Positions 1 to 9,690 of a stretch of 44,721 nt of DNA are shown piece after piece. How positions within the stretch are numbered: position 1 is the first letter of the stretch; every line of letters begins with the position of its first letter. Below the pieces are notes generated by a model. That model was not told the origin of the DNA. It saw only the letters and a program-made list of their open reading frames with translations, and searched no databases. The position numbers and the translations under genes were made by a program. This DNA is from Verrucomicrobiaceae bacterium (GTDB lineage Bacteria; Verrucomicrobiota; Verrucomicrobiia; Verrucomicrobiales; Verrucomicrobiaceae): NCBI GenBank assembly GCA_016713035.1, contig JADJPW010000005.1, positions 1 through 44,721 on the forward strand, read 5' to 3'.

Positions 1-470
1 CGCTCCAGGCCACTCTTGTGGCTGGGTTTTCGCCCATTTGGGTCTGCGGAGGCCGACGAGGTAACCGGTGCTGTGGCACGCTGTTTAGCTGACAACCCCA
101 TCCAACACCCCTGGCAACATTTGGAAGCCCGGGTTTCACCGCGCAGCGCATCCCCGTCGATCTGTCGCACCCTCCATGCGGGAGAAATCTTCTCCATAGA
201 CCCACCCGCAGCCCCCGCAGGTCGCACCCTGCACAGCAGGCATGAAGTCCGCCGGATTCGCCTGCACGATCTGCTCTAGCCAGGTGTAAGATCGCTCCCG
301 CAGCGCCGGGGCAAGCACCGGAGGCAGGTTTATCTTATGCAGGTCATGGGAACCGGTCTGACCCTCATCATACGGCATGCGCGGCCACGAAATCGCACCA
401 CCTGCGCAGCCAAAGGCGTCGTGGCGCGATGCTGGGACGGAGTCCCGCAGTGTAAGCAGATATCGGGCAT
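1..470 (-). pseudogene. ccoI: CcoI/FixI-type heavy-metal P-type ATPase, N-terminal part (frameshifted, cut by window edge)
   Basis: Only the first ~155 codons are in the window. CcoI is the membrane P1B-type ATPase that supplies copper for cbb3 oxidase assembly. The start at 468-470 reads MPDICLHCGTP, the family's N-terminal Cys-x2-Cys segment. In other frames one then reads DAFGCAGG (the second Cys cluster), a HDLHKINLPPVLAPALRERSY-like stretch, and QGATCGGCGW where the family has a metal-binding CxxC motif. At least three frame changes are needed to join these pieces, yet the conserved residues stay in order, so indels in the sequence are more likely than decay. The neighbouring ccoG and ccoH-like genes support the assignment. 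Confidence 0.65.
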
Positions 471-479
471 GTGTGGTGA

Positions 480-1340
480 AGAAGTGCTTCGAGTATCCCG
501 ATTTCTACCCCCCATGCTCTGCGCTCCTTGGCGCCAGAGGAGGCGGGAATTGCCGCGTCAGCCTTCATCACGCAGGCTCCAGCAGGGAGATCAAGGGCAA
601 AATGCCGTCCGCAGCCAGTCTTCACAAGATTGTCGGCTGGCATCCAATGCGAGCAACGCCTTACCTCGAAGCAGCGAAAAACAGTCCCGGAATGTGCTCC
701 GAAGCCAGTTCGTTCATGAGGTGGCGATTTCCTGCTCGGTCGGATGTGAGCGCTCTGGATCATCAGCGATCAACCAGCGCTGGGAGATGACGATGGATGC
801 ACCACACCAGGCACGATGCCGGGCAACTGACTCCTTTGTCCGAGACGATGACGCCTTCCAAGATACCATCGTCATCAAAGATGTGATTGTGCCGGGCAAA
901 GCGTCACGCAGGTGATCGAAGCGGTGGCGGAGGCGGGCTTCCAGCAGCCGTCCTGCCAGCGGGGCACCATGCCAAAGGTTCCTGTCCAGGTCCGCTTCAA
1001 CGCATAGTGGTCGGAAGTCGCGAAAACGCACCTCGTGCTCGCCTGTTCATCGCTGACCAAGGGCAAGGCTTCAAACTCAGACTCTGCGATCAGGCACTTG
1101 GCTGATTTTGCCCACTTGATGAGGCGCTGAACCTGAACTTCCGCGAGGCTTCCGCCTGTGCTGCCAGCACCTGCTGAAGCAGAGGGAGCGGCCGCTTCGC
1201 ATGCACGAAAGCCCGACGTGTACGCGACGACCTTGGGATGGGGTGTGAGGTGGGAAATGCTCGTTACGGGTTCGACTACCGGGAACCGATTTGTCAATCT
1301 GGGAGCCTCACATCGCCGCGTGGCTGCAACTGGAGATTGC
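480..1340 (-). other. Unidentified frameshifted coding region between tauE/safE-like gene and ccoI
   Basis: About 860 bp between the end of the TauE/SafE-like gene and ccoI. Minus-strand fragments look protein-like but change frame repeatedly, for example AEVQVQRLIKWAKSAKCLIAESEFEALPLVSDEQ around 1020-1150 and DLDRNLWHGAPLAGRLLEARL around 920-980. I do not recognise a family. The position suggests one further gene of the same operon, about 270 codons long if intact, but this is inference from spacing. No function is proposed. Confidence 0.3.
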
Positions 1341-1344
1341 CTCA

Positions 1345-2017
1345 CTGCCGAAGTCGGTGTGCCGCGTAGCCGCCAGGCGAGGATGATGGCGGCAGCGGAG
1401 TGCGAAAGGCCGCGCTGCACACGCTGCCCGTTGCCGGGTGGCCATTTCGCAGTGAGCCGGAGTGGGCTGCGTCTGGGCGAGGCGAACGGGGGCAGCGTGC
1501 GGACGCCAAAAGCGGCGAATTCTGCCCCACGTGCGGCGGCGGCACTGCCGTTGTAAAAGCGAGGCCGAACATGTAAAAAGTGGCCCGCAGGGCGGTAGTG
1601 GTGTTGTGGCTGGGCCAGAACAACGCAGCGCCAGAGCATGCCGGGGAGCTTGTAGGCGGCGGGCGCGAAGTTACAGCCTTCCACAGGCTGATTTTGGCCA
1701 GCAGCTATGGCTTTGGCATCCAACGATCCACCCCGACCTACCGATATGGTAAGACCACTACTGATCGTCTCACAGCAGCACCAGATAGCGCCGCGATGAA
1801 AAAGCCCAGTGGCATGGCCCCCAGGCTGCCTGCAGGGGCACCGATGAGGATGCATACGGGGTGCGGCACGCTGCGTGATACGCCGCCGTGCTGCGCACGC
1901 CGAAGCCACCGCTCGGGTGGTGCCCAGGGCAGGAAGCAGCCCACGCTACCGACGCAGTGCGGGCTGGTGACGAGTCCGGCCATGACCCCCGCTGCGCTGG
2001 TATCAGCTGACTTGCAT
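1345..2017 (-). pseudogene. TauE/SafE-type membrane protein of a cbb3 assembly operon (frameshifted)
   Basis: Fragments in alternating minus frames reconstruct a TauE/SafE (urease accessory UreH-like) membrane protein of ~220 aa: near the start AAGVMAGLVTSPHCVGSVGC, then SLGAMPLGFFIAALSG, then FYMFGLAFTT followed by SAAAARGAEFAAFGVRTLP, and at the end FSAAAIILAWRLRGT. The GLVTSPHCVGMCG-like opening and the GxEFAxFGxGTLP helix are typical of the family members found beside ccoG/ccoH/ccoI, where they are thought to help copper handling. A start at 2015-2017 is possible but uncertain. Several single-base indels interrupt the frame. Confidence 0.6.
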
Positions 2018-2168
2018 GGGCAGGTCGAACCGCCGGCAGCGCCGCTGCGGCGCATTTTGAAAGGCGATGATGAAGAAAAAAGTCCAGCCCGTCAGAAACA
2101 GGCCGAAGAGCAGCGCCACGAGCAGCCAGGGCTTATTGGAGATAATCTTTGGGATTGAGGGAACGCAT
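2010..2168 (-). pseudogene. ccoH: Short FixH/CcoH-like membrane protein (frameshifted)
   Basis: The start at 2166-2168 gives MRSLNPK. After one surplus A in the run near 2150 is ignored, the frame continues IISNKPWLLVALLFGLFL then TGWTFFFIIAFQNAPQ. A charged N-terminus, one transmembrane helix and a following (R/Q)NAP segment are characteristic of FixH/CcoH, the small cbb3 assembly subunit. It is shorter (~50 aa) than most FixH proteins, so the periplasmic part is missing or hidden by another indel. It sits directly downstream of ccoG, as usual. Confidence 0.6.
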
Positions 2169-2187
2169 TGTTTTGGAGAGGCGTGGA

Positions 2188-3550
2188 TCAGGTCAAACAG
2201 GCGTGTCGATCCCGCGTGTGAGCTGCAGGTCGTTTTGTTTCCGTATCAGTGATGACGCTGAGTAGGATGCCCTCGCGGAAGGACTTCACCGGCACGGAGA
2301 TGATGAGCGTGCGCTGGTTTTCCTGCCATGGGCTGGAGTGTGATGACCTGCTCATTGCAGCGACCTGCGTGTCTGTGGGCAACCCGCTGTCCAGCGTGAT
2401 GCGGAAGCCGCCTTCACGGTTGCAGCTTGTTGATGACGCGGATGGTGAGAACTGGTTCACCACCACGCCATCACTGCACTTTTTGAACCAAGAGGCCCTA
2501 CTCCATTGCGCACCGGGGCTGGCTTGCATCCGGGAAACAGGCGTGAGGCCACGATGAAGGCCGCGACTCCTGCCATATAACATGAAGAGTATAAAACAAC
2601 GTGCGCGGGCGGATGAGAGCGTGTTTCCCATGCCACGGCCGGTGGTGGCAGATCATGGCGCAGCACTCCCGTGGGCCAGTGCAGCTTGGTCATGATCTCA
2701 TCGCGAGCATCTACACGCGGCACAACCGATGCCCTCGACCTGGAGCCCATTCCGGACCTCGCTGCCGGTGGGGCACACTTGCGCAGGCGGCGGTCACGCA
2801 CAGAACCAGCGCTTTCCCCTTTGCCGCGCGTGTCCCCACAACAACTTATCGTGACCGATGACCACGCTGTGATCGTCCGTGAAAACGGTTTGGAGCCTGC
2901 CAGGGGGGCATAAAATTCCGCAGAACTACTCCCAGGACCAACGGAAGCTAAAATATGACGCACCTGTCAGAACAGCACCACTCCAAGGCCACTAGATGCT
3001 CCTGCGGTGGCCCACTCATCATTTCCTTGCAGCCCATGCCAGAGACAAAGCCGATCAGTTGCCGTATGCGCGATGAGTGCAGAGACAATGGTAGATGCCG
3101 TGGCCGGAGCACACGTTTGGTGATTTTTGCGCGGGTCCACGGTGCTGCATCCAGCGCACGCCGATACGGTCACATCTCCGTCGATCAGCCGCTCGTGCGG
3201 CGTACGTTTTCAAGAACACCGTGTAAGGGCAGGTCCATCCGCACCAGAGCCGCCAAAGGCGCCGTGAAGGTGGCGAAAGCCAGCCCGTGACGACAGGGAA
3301 GCCGATCCACAGATCCTGCGTAGCAAGGTGATGCCGGAAAGTGAAACCGCCGCTCCGTAAAATAAAAACGGCCAGGTAGCTTCGGATGGTGAAATCACGG
3401 CGGCGCGACTGCAGCCAAAAGCATCACTAGCGCGGCCCAGCCCTGCGCCAGCGTGTGAAAGGGCCTGCGAACATCCGCTGGATGCAGGGACTTCTTTGAT
3501 CCGTCTGCGTGGATGCTGGAGAACTCGACGCAATGTGTGTTGGGCTTCAT
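2188..3550 (-). pseudogene. ccoG: CcoG/FixG-type ferredoxin-like cbb3 oxidase assembly protein (frameshifted)
   Basis: The start at 3548-3550 reads MKPNTHCVEFSSIHADGSKK and then HPADVR in the same frame. Further pieces in order: an RRFYF/FGITLL-like segment at 3330-3370, RRALDAAPW(T)RAKITKRV near 3100, the TDDHSVVIGHDK-like segment near 2850, DARDEIMTKLHWPTGVLRHD near 2700, and the transmembrane stretch MAGVAAFIVASRLFPGCKPAPVRNG-like near 2530-2580. Together these are CcoG: four or more membrane helices, a dicluster 4Fe-4S region, and a C-terminal Ig-like FixG domain (GGFRITLDSGLPTD near 2400). Cysteines of the clusters are partly displaced by frame changes. CcoG reduces copper for the CuB site of cbb3 oxidase. 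At least five indels interrupt it. Confidence 0.75.
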
Positions 3551-3564
3551 TGTGAGCAGTGTTA

Positions 3565-4390
3565 ACTGTGGCGCAGAATGCCCCTAGAGCTTTCCTCTTT
3601 GCGGATGGGTAAGGTAGTTTTTGCAGCTGAACTCCACTTTTCTACGATTCCATGCAAAGATGGTACGCCCATCACGCCATTTCGGGCCACCGATGAAGAG
3701 GGGGGCTCTGTAGATTCGCGGGACAGCATCCGTTTTGACCAGCACTTGCTGCTCGCCCAGACTTGGAGGTGCAGATTCGCCCTGCCTGCCATCAACCGCT
3801 GGGCGCTGGAGTCGGTTTTGAGGAACAAATCACGCGTGGGCACCACCCAGGATTCATATTCGCGGAGCACATCCTGCGGAGGTGCCCCAGGATCTCGTAG
3901 TGCTGGTAGGGAAGACTTTGGCGGCGAGGCGCTTGGTGAGGTCTTTTTGCGGCCTTCGGGGCACTAAGCGCTGCCGTGACCTTGGAGGGCATCATTCACG
4001 GCAAATAGGCGCTCCCCAGACTTTACCGTCGGTGTGGCCGGTTTTGGCCAGGAGCGGTACTGGCTGCTGCGCGGCTCGAAGAGATGAAAAACAGCATCGA
4101 AGCCTGCCCGAAAGCAGCACGCGGCACGCCGAGGCGCCGCTGGGGCGGCGACAGTTTTGCGGCATTGAGTGCGGGTAGCTTCGTTCCGGCATGCGGAATC
4201 GTGTTTCGTTGATGACTGGGCACCTGGGTTGGCCTTTGGCATGGTGGCGCTGGACGAGCAGGACGCTGCCTTTTTCGTCAAAAAACGTGGTGGTAGCCAC
4301 TTCGGCGTCCCGGATTTCGCGTGGTGTGGACTTTGAAGCGAAGTGATCTTGTGGTCAGCAGGCATGGGCTCTAGGCCTCCGAGCATGATG
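3565..4390 (-). other. Unidentified frameshifted coding region upstream of ccoG
   Basis: Minus-strand coding-like fragments with several frame changes: VATTTFFDEKGSVLLVQRHH near 4240-4300, MAGRANLHLQVWAS near 3780, and GGPKWRDGRTIFAWNRRKVEF near 3630-3690. It lies between the sigma/anti-sigma pair and ccoG and probably belonged to one ~270-codon gene. No family recognised. Confidence 0.3.
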
Positions 4391-4815
4391 ACAGTGGCGC
4401 GAGCTAACTTCAGAGTGGAAGACCTCGGCGCTGATGGTCGGATTCGGCGTGTAGGGCTCAGAATGGCTTTTTATTGGTGCCCGCCTCGAACCCATTTGCA
4501 TCCAGGCAAAGCCGGCCACGACTAGCGCCGCTGCCGTTTCGCAGAAGTGAACCAGGGCACGCGTAGCCAGCTAAATGACCCGCCGGCATTTTAAACTCTC
4601 TGCGCGGCGGTTTTGCTCCCGCTGCTCGTCGATTTCCATTTGGGCGATGCGGACTTGGATGGGAATTGAAAAAGTCCGGGCATGAGGAACGGGCAGCGGG
4701 CAGATGCGCCTTGCGCAGCGAGTGGCGCTGAGGCGGCGCATTTGCCTCCGCAGCCGGAGCTGCGGATCGTTTCAGGGCGGCTTCGAAAGCGGCGTTCTCG
4801 GATTCGTCATTTCGT
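4390..4815 (-). pseudogene. Probable small membrane anti-sigma-like protein (frameshifted)
   Basis: Directly downstream of the ECF sigma gene on the same strand. Pieces read ESENAAFEAALKRSAAPAAE at the start (alternating Glu/Ala/Lys, as in cytoplasmic anti-sigma segments), then a hydrophobic stretch around 4520-4570 (AALVVAGFAWMQ in one frame), then TPNPTISAEVFHSE. A short cytoplasmic segment plus one transmembrane helix after an ECF sigma gene suggests an anti-sigma factor. No zinc-binding HxxxCxxC motif is visible, so this is inference from position and layout. Confidence 0.35.
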
Positions 4816-4818
4816 CGT

Positions 4819-5460
4819 CTAGCCAGCGAATGAGGTCGTGGTTTTCGTCAAACAGGTTTCATAAGTGTCTTTGAACATTTCCTGGAGTTCTTTGCGTGCG
4901 TAAAGGCGGGACATCACGGTGCCCAGTGAGCAGGGCACCATCTGCGCTGATCTCTCTCTTCGACGGAGCCCCTCCACCTCCGCGGAGGACGACGACTTGG
5001 CGGTGATCTGGGGAGAGGCGGCTGATGGCATCCTGGATGCGGCGGCTCAGCGCGCACGCTTCATGGCACGGTCCGGTGCATCGAATGCCTGCGGTGCAGT
5101 GCGTCCGGGCATGGCGCGGTGCTCGGTGTGCTCGTCATCGAATTCGCCTGCGCTTTCGATCTTCTTTTGCGCAGCCAGTCGTAGGTGACGTTGTGGGCGA
5201 TGCGGGCAGCCAGGTGTAGAAGGCCGCGTCCAGCTTGAAGTTCGGCAAGGCACGCCATGCCTTGATGAAGGCCTCTTGGGAGAGGTCCCCATGCTTCAGT
5301 TTCATTCGTACTGAGGTGGTAGGTCATGGCGTAGATGCGCCCGCGGTAGCGTGTGTGACCAGCAGGTCAAACGCGCGTGTGTCGCCCGCTTTGGCCTACG
5401 TTTGACCGGATCCACGTCGGTGGGTTCGACGGGCTCGGTCGCGGCAGCGGCTGCGGACAT
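4819..5460 (-). pseudogene. ECF-type RNA polymerase sigma factor (frameshifted)
   Basis: Start at 5458-5460 (MSAAAAATEPVEPTDVDPVK). Region 2 is visible as YAMTYHLSTNETEAW then, after a frame change, RIAHNVTYDWLRKR, the classic helix following the -10 recognition segment. Region 4 reads SLGTVMSRLYARKELQEMF, the helix-turn-helix of sigma-70 family proteins (Pfam Sigma70_r4_2). Length near 210 aa fits an ECF sigma factor. Three or more single-base indels split region 2, the linker and region 4 between frames. The anti-sigma-like gene follows immediately; the LysM lipoprotein gene precedes it. Confidence 0.75.
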
Positions 5461-5521
5461 GTTTCAGTGGTATTGGCGGGTTTCTGACGCGGGGGCCGGG
5501 CTCTTTATTCGGTGAAAAAAA

Positions 5522-6043
5522 TCAGGGAATTTTCAGAGTCTGTCGGGGCGGATGAGATCGCTCGTGAGGCCGTTGGCGGCCTTGATCTTGGCCACGCTGG
5601 TCTTTTCTTCAAAGCGATGCCGTAGAGGGTGTCTCCCTTGCCCACAGTGACTTTGGAGCCGCTGCTGGATTTGGGTTTGGCCTTGGACTTCGATTTGGAG
5701 GCGGTGGTTTTCGGTTTGGACTTGGGTTTTTGATTGCTGCTGCTCGTGGTGCTGCGCTTGGGCGTGCTGTAGGAGTTGGAGGCGACGGTTTTCTTCGGCG
5801 CATCAAAGGAACACGGATTCGCGCGGGTGGCTCTGGTGCGGAGGCGGGTGGTGGCGGTGTCTCGTAATTCGGCATGGTCACATCCGCCGGGCCGCTGGAG
5901 CCAGGGTAGGGGTGTAATGGCCGTCGTTGAAGTTCGAGGCGTAGGGGGTCGCTCACACATTCGCTGCGGGATCGTTGGTCGATTTGCAGGCGGCTAGGCA
6001 GAGGGATGCGGCGAGGGCGAAAAGAAAGGGCGTTTTTCGTCAT
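5522..6043 (-). pseudogene. LysM-domain lipoprotein (frameshifted)
   Basis: Starts MTKNAL; after a 1-nt shift it continues FLFALAASLCLAACKSTNDP, a lipoprotein signal peptide with an LAAC lipobox. A Pro-rich middle follows (PNYETPPPPASAPEPP), then a Lys/Ser/Thr/Pro-rich linker near residues 80-120, and one LysM domain: KVTVGKGDTLYGIALKK, then, after another shift, VAKIKAANGLTSDLIRPDRL ending KIP-stop at 5522. The protein would be anchored to a membrane and bind peptidoglycan. Three indels break the frame, but the domain residues are intact across frames. Confidence 0.75.
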
Positions 6044-6143
6044 ACAGAGGTCGCCATGATGCGGTCAGCGGTGGGGATGGTCAAGGCTAGGGAATGTTTT
6101 AAAACGGAGAGAAATTAGCCCGCATTTTCGCGCAATGACTCGG

Positions 6144-6220
6144 AAGTGCCCAGTCCTCAGTGCTCAGTGGGGGAGTTTTACGAGGCAAAAATGCAACAGA
6201 GCACTGAAAACTGAGCACTT
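6144..6220. repeat. 20-bp imperfect intergenic inverted repeat
   Basis: Left arm 6144-6163 (AAGTGCCCAGTCCTCAGTGC) and right arm 6201-6220 (reverse complement AAGTGCTCAGTTTTCAGTGC) match at 17 of 20 positions; all three differences are C/T. The spacer is 37 nt. It lies in the ~250-bp gap between the LysM gene and the permease gene. The gap holds no gene I can support. It is probably a dispersed palindromic element rather than a terminator, because no T-run follows. Confidence 0.7.
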
Positions 6221-6290
6221 GGCTCAGAGGGTCGCAAAATCAGAAGGATGCGCTTCCATCCCGGAGTGTGAAAATGCGGGATTAGGCGGC

Positions 6291-7573
6291 TTACCGCCGC
6301 CGCTCTGCCACCACGGCCAGCAGGATCCACAGCTCCGAGCACGATGTTTTGCGTATTGCTCTACATTGGTCAGATTCATGCCGTTCTGGATCACGGCGAT
6401 GACAGAAGGCACCCAGCAGCGTGCCCAGCATGGTGCCACGCCCACCACTGAGACTCGTCCCGCCGACGACGGCGCGGCGATGGCGTGCAAAGCTCATACT
6501 TCGTGCCAAAGGTGCCGCTGCCGCTCTTGGTGCGAGGCCATGACCACGCCGCCCAGACCTGCGAGCAGGCCACAAAGCGTGTACGCCAGCACCGTCACTC
6601 GCTGCACCGGCACGCCGGAGATCATGGCCGCCTCCGCATTGCCGCCCACGGCATAAAGATGTCGCCCCAGGGCTGTCTGCGTCATCAGCACATGCGCTAC
6701 CGCGTAGAGCAGTAGCATGAGTAGCACCGCATTCGGCACACCTGCCAGATCCGCGCCCCGTCCCAGCCAGATGAAGCTCTCTGGCACCTGATACACGCTC
6801 TGATTCTCCGCCAGGCGGAATGACAGGCCACTACATACCAGCATCAGCGCCAAAGTGACGATGAAGGCTGGTAGCCGTAGCCGCGTGATGAGCACTCCAT
6901 TCAACCAACCGCATGCGCCGCATACCGCCACCCCGCATGCGCCTGCCGCCAGCATGCCCACGGTGCCCGCGCTGGTGCCGCCGCAGGCATCACGGATCAC
7001 CAGTGTCGTCACCACCGCGCTCAGGGCGATGAGACTGCCCACGCTCAGGTCGATCCCGCCTGCCACGATCACCATCGTCATGCCGATGGCCAAAATGGCG
7101 ATCACCGCGATCTGGCTGGCGACATTGAGCAAATTCTCCGCAGTCAAAAACACCGGCCAGCGTGTGCTGCGTGGCTGGAGCACGCGAGTGTCCTTCATCG
7201 TCGGGAAATCCGCGCCCAGATCGCTAAAGACCAGCCACCCCGCAGTCACATCCGTGCCGGCGATGTAGTCCAGCCCTCCGCCAGCCTCGGCGATGCGCCG
7301 CAGCGCCGCGCGGGCATCACGCGGCTCGCCCTGCACGACGGCGAGCACGCTCGCGCCGCGATTTCTCAGCTCTGCCTCCGCAGCGCTGGCAAAGGCGCTG
7401 TCCTCCGCCTGACCACTGCGCACCGCCACCAGCACGTGGGCGCCTTTTTGCACCTGCGCAGCCACCTCACGCCCAGCAGCCGCGCCACGCGGCATCACCT
7501 CCGTCAGCGTCAGGACGCTGAAGAGCCCGCAGAGGACGAGCAGCACGATGACGCGTGAAAACTGGTCGTGCAT
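6291..7573 (-). CDS. RbsC-family sugar ABC transporter permease with extra periplasmic domain (C-terminus frameshifted)
   Basis: The core is the BPD_transp_2 (ribose/xylose RbsC) permease family: IAVIAILAIGMTMVIVAGGI, DLSVGSLIALSAV, then LLAGLGGVVMAS. The usual ending is present but spread over several frames: SGSGTFGTKYEL (near 6510), VVGGTSLSGGRGTMLGTLLGA (near 6430), VIQNGMNLTNVEQY (near 6370), ILLAVVAERRR-stop at 6291. At least four 1-nt indels lie within 260 bp. Unusually, ~95 residues (about 30-125) sit between the first helix and the rest, with an alternating strand-helix pattern (VLVAVRSGQAEDSAFASAAE) like one lobe of a sugar-binding protein. Family members are usually ~320 aa; this would be ~427. 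No ATPase or separate binding-protein gene is adjacent here. Confidence 0.8.
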
Positions 7574-7601
7574 GGGAGGAAGAGGACGAAATCGGTGTGC
7601 C

Positions 7602-7883
7602 TCACACCGCAGGTGAAGGCGTGTGGCCTTTTTCGATGAGTATCTTGTCCACCATCAGGATGTACTTCAGCGGATACTTCTTCCGCTGGTATTTGCGGAA
7701 CATCAGATCGCGCAGCATCAGCCAATCTTCATCCGTGGGATGCTCCAGCGGAGCCCAGGCGGGCATCTCGGGCTCGATCAGGTAGTGCCAGATCCAGTTT
7801 CGGAAGTCCCAATAGGCACGCACATAGCGCTTGCCTCCTTCGGGGATGGATTCGTGCCATTCGTGCGCTTGGTTTTTTTTCAT
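7602..7883 (-). CDS. Small conserved-looking protein of unknown function
   Basis: 93 aa from MKKNQAHEWHES; the ATG at 7881-7883 is preferred to one 15 codons upstream because the upstream part has atypical composition. It is rich in Trp, Tyr, Lys and Arg (RYVRAYWDFRNWIWHYLIEP; LRDLMFRKYQRKKYPLKYIL). There is no signal peptide or membrane segment. It is encoded just upstream of the ABC permease on the same strand (28-nt gap) and diverges from the CPBP gene. I do not recognise a characterised family. Confidence 0.6.
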   Translation of the reverse strand: MKKNQAHEWHESIPEGGKRYVRAYWDFRNWIWHYLIEPEMPAWAPLEHPTDEDWLMLRDLMFRKYQRKKYPLKYILMVDKILIEKGHTPSPAV

Positions 7884-7922
7884 AGATTGATGCGAGGCTA
7901 GCATGCGATAGTCACCCCGCGC

Positions 7923-8893
7923 ATGCAACCTCCCGGTCCATCTCGTTCTGCCCTGCCGCCCCTGCTCGGCTACCTCGCCGCCATCTTATCGGCGGGGCAC
8001 TCCTCGCGCCGCTGCTCTTTGATTTGGGGAAATGGGCTCAGGCATGGCTCAGCGGCTCCTCGCTGCGTGATCTAGGCATCACGCAGTGGCTGCTGGATGA
8101 GATCCGCCGCGCTAGCTTCACTCGCTACTTCAACCGGGCCGTGCTCGTGCTCGCGCTGGGGCTACTGTGGCCGCTCATGCGGCTCATCCGGCTGGATCGG
8201 CGTGTGTGGCCTCCGTTGGTGCCTGTGGGCACTGGGATCAAAGAAGCGCTCACCGGCTTCGCACTCGCGGCGGGGCTGCTTTTTGGCCTGGGGCTGCTTT
8301 TTATCCAAAGTGGCGTGTATCAGCTCAAAGCGGACGCGGCTTGGCTACGGCTCGCGCCGCATCTCACGGCCGCATTGGGCGCAGGAATCATCGAAGAGCT
8401 GTTTTTTCGCGGCGCACTGCTCGGCATCCTGCTTCGCAGCATGAGCACGCGGCAGGCTTTTTGCTGGTGTACCTTCATTTTTGCCATCGTGCACTTTTTG
8501 CGTCCACCAGAGAGCTGGCAGCTCGCGGATGAGGCTGTGCGCTGGCATAGCGGATTCGCCGTGCTAAGTCAGCTCTTCAGCGGCTTTGGCGACTGGCGCT
8601 TTTTCGTGGCAGAATTCCTCACGCTGACCGCTGTGGGGGCTGTTTTGGCCTTTGCTCGGCTGCGCAGTGGCCGTCTGTGGCTGCCCATCGGCCTGCATGC
8701 GGGTTGGGTCTTTGGTTTGAAGTATTGCATGGCCCTCACCCTGCCCACCGCGCTCATCACCAGCGGCCAGAGCCTGCCCTGGATCGGCGCGAACCTCAAA
8801 ATCGGCCTCGCACCATTCGCGACGGTACTTTTCACTGGCTTCATCGTGTCGCGGCTCCAAAAGAAGCCGCCTCACTCGATCACTCTCACATGA
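7923..8893 (+). CDS. CPBP-family intramembrane metalloprotease (one N-terminal frameshift)
   Basis: Multi-pass membrane protein of ~322 aa with the CPBP (Abi/CAAX prenyl protease 2-like, Rce1-type) motifs: IIEELFFRG (EExxxR), FIFAIVHFL (FxxxH) and LHAGWVFG near the C-terminus. The start at 7923 gives MQPPGPSRSALPPLLGYLAAI; the remaining protein continues LIGGALLAPLLFDLGKWAQ in another frame, so one base is missing near 7987. Without that correction the open frame starts only at a TTG at 8024. The stop overlaps the start of the PepSY gene (ATGA at 8890-8893), so the two are translationally coupled. Substrate unknown. Confidence 0.8.
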
Positions 8894-9597
8894 ATCCCCG
8901 CACCATCCGCAAGCTCCACCGCTGGCTCGGCCTCTTCTTCAGTATCTCCGTCCTCCTGGCCGCTGGCAGTGGGGTGATTCATAACGTCATGACACGCACG
9001 CAGGCCCCGCCACCGCAGGCGAAGCCCTCCGGCGGTGGCATGGACGTGAACGCCATCCGCATCAGCGTCGCAGAAGCCACTGCCAAGCTCGGAAACCCCT
9101 CACCCGCCGTGCAAGCCGTGAATCTGCGCGGCATCGGTGGCCAGCCCTGGTATCAAATCTACACCCCAGAGTCGAAGACACCGCACTACATCAGCGCCGT
9201 AGATGGCCGTGTCGATGCCGCCCAAGATGAAGCCTACGCGGCGGAGATCGCACGCGGCTTCCTCGCAGGCTCCGAGGTGAAAAAAACCGACTACCTCACC
9301 GCCTTCAACACCGAGTACCTGAACATCTTCCGCATCCTGCCCGTGTATCGCTTTGATACCGGCGACGCTCTCGACACCCGCGTCTATGTCAGCACCACCA
9401 CCGGCAGCGTCACACGCCACACCGATCGCCAGCGCCAGCTCGAAGCCACCATCTTCACGAACTTCCACAAGCTCGGCTTCATCCGTGACAAAGACACCCG
9501 TGACTTCGTCCTCACCGTGCTCACCGCAGGCACCGCAGTCGTCGCGCTGCTCGGCATCGCGCTCTTTTTCGTCACGCGTCCGCGCTCACGCGGATGA
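8890..9597 (+). CDS. PepSY-domain membrane protein
   Basis: 235 aa. The start at 8890 overlaps the upstream CPBP stop by 4 nt. Layout: short basic N-terminus with RKLHRWLGLFFSISVLLAAG (helix 1, residues ~8-30), a periplasmic PepSY region (~50-190; SVAEATAKLG and YISAVDGRV match the PepSY pattern), and a C-terminal helix FVLTVLTAGTAVVALLGIAL followed by a basic tail. PepSY-TM proteins are linked to iron-uptake reductases or protease control. Coupling to an intramembrane protease is notable, but a joint function is only inference. Confidence 0.75.
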   Translation: MNPRTIRKLHRWLGLFFSISVLLAAGSGVIHNVMTRTQAPPPQAKPSGGGMDVNAIRISVAEATAKLGNPSPAVQAVNLRGIGGQPWYQIYTPESKTPHYISAVDGRVDAAQDEAYAAEIARGFLAGSEVKKTDYLTAFNTEYLNIFRILPVYRFDTGDALDTRVYVSTTTGSVTRHTDRQRQLEATIFTNFHKLGFIRDKDTRDFVLTVLTAGTAVVALLGIALFFVTRPRSRG

Positions 9598-9690
9598 ATC
9601 GGGGTCAAAATGCCGCCCTCCGCTCTCATGGACATGCCGCACGTTCTTTGAGCGTGGAATTTGGCCAGCCAAAGCCGTTATGATCGCGCC

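Noticed and set aside
875..1909. 344-codon minus-strand open frame as a real intact gene
   Set aside because: It crosses the TauE/SafE-like gene in partly wrong frame; the family residues lie in several frames, so the open frame is partly accidental.
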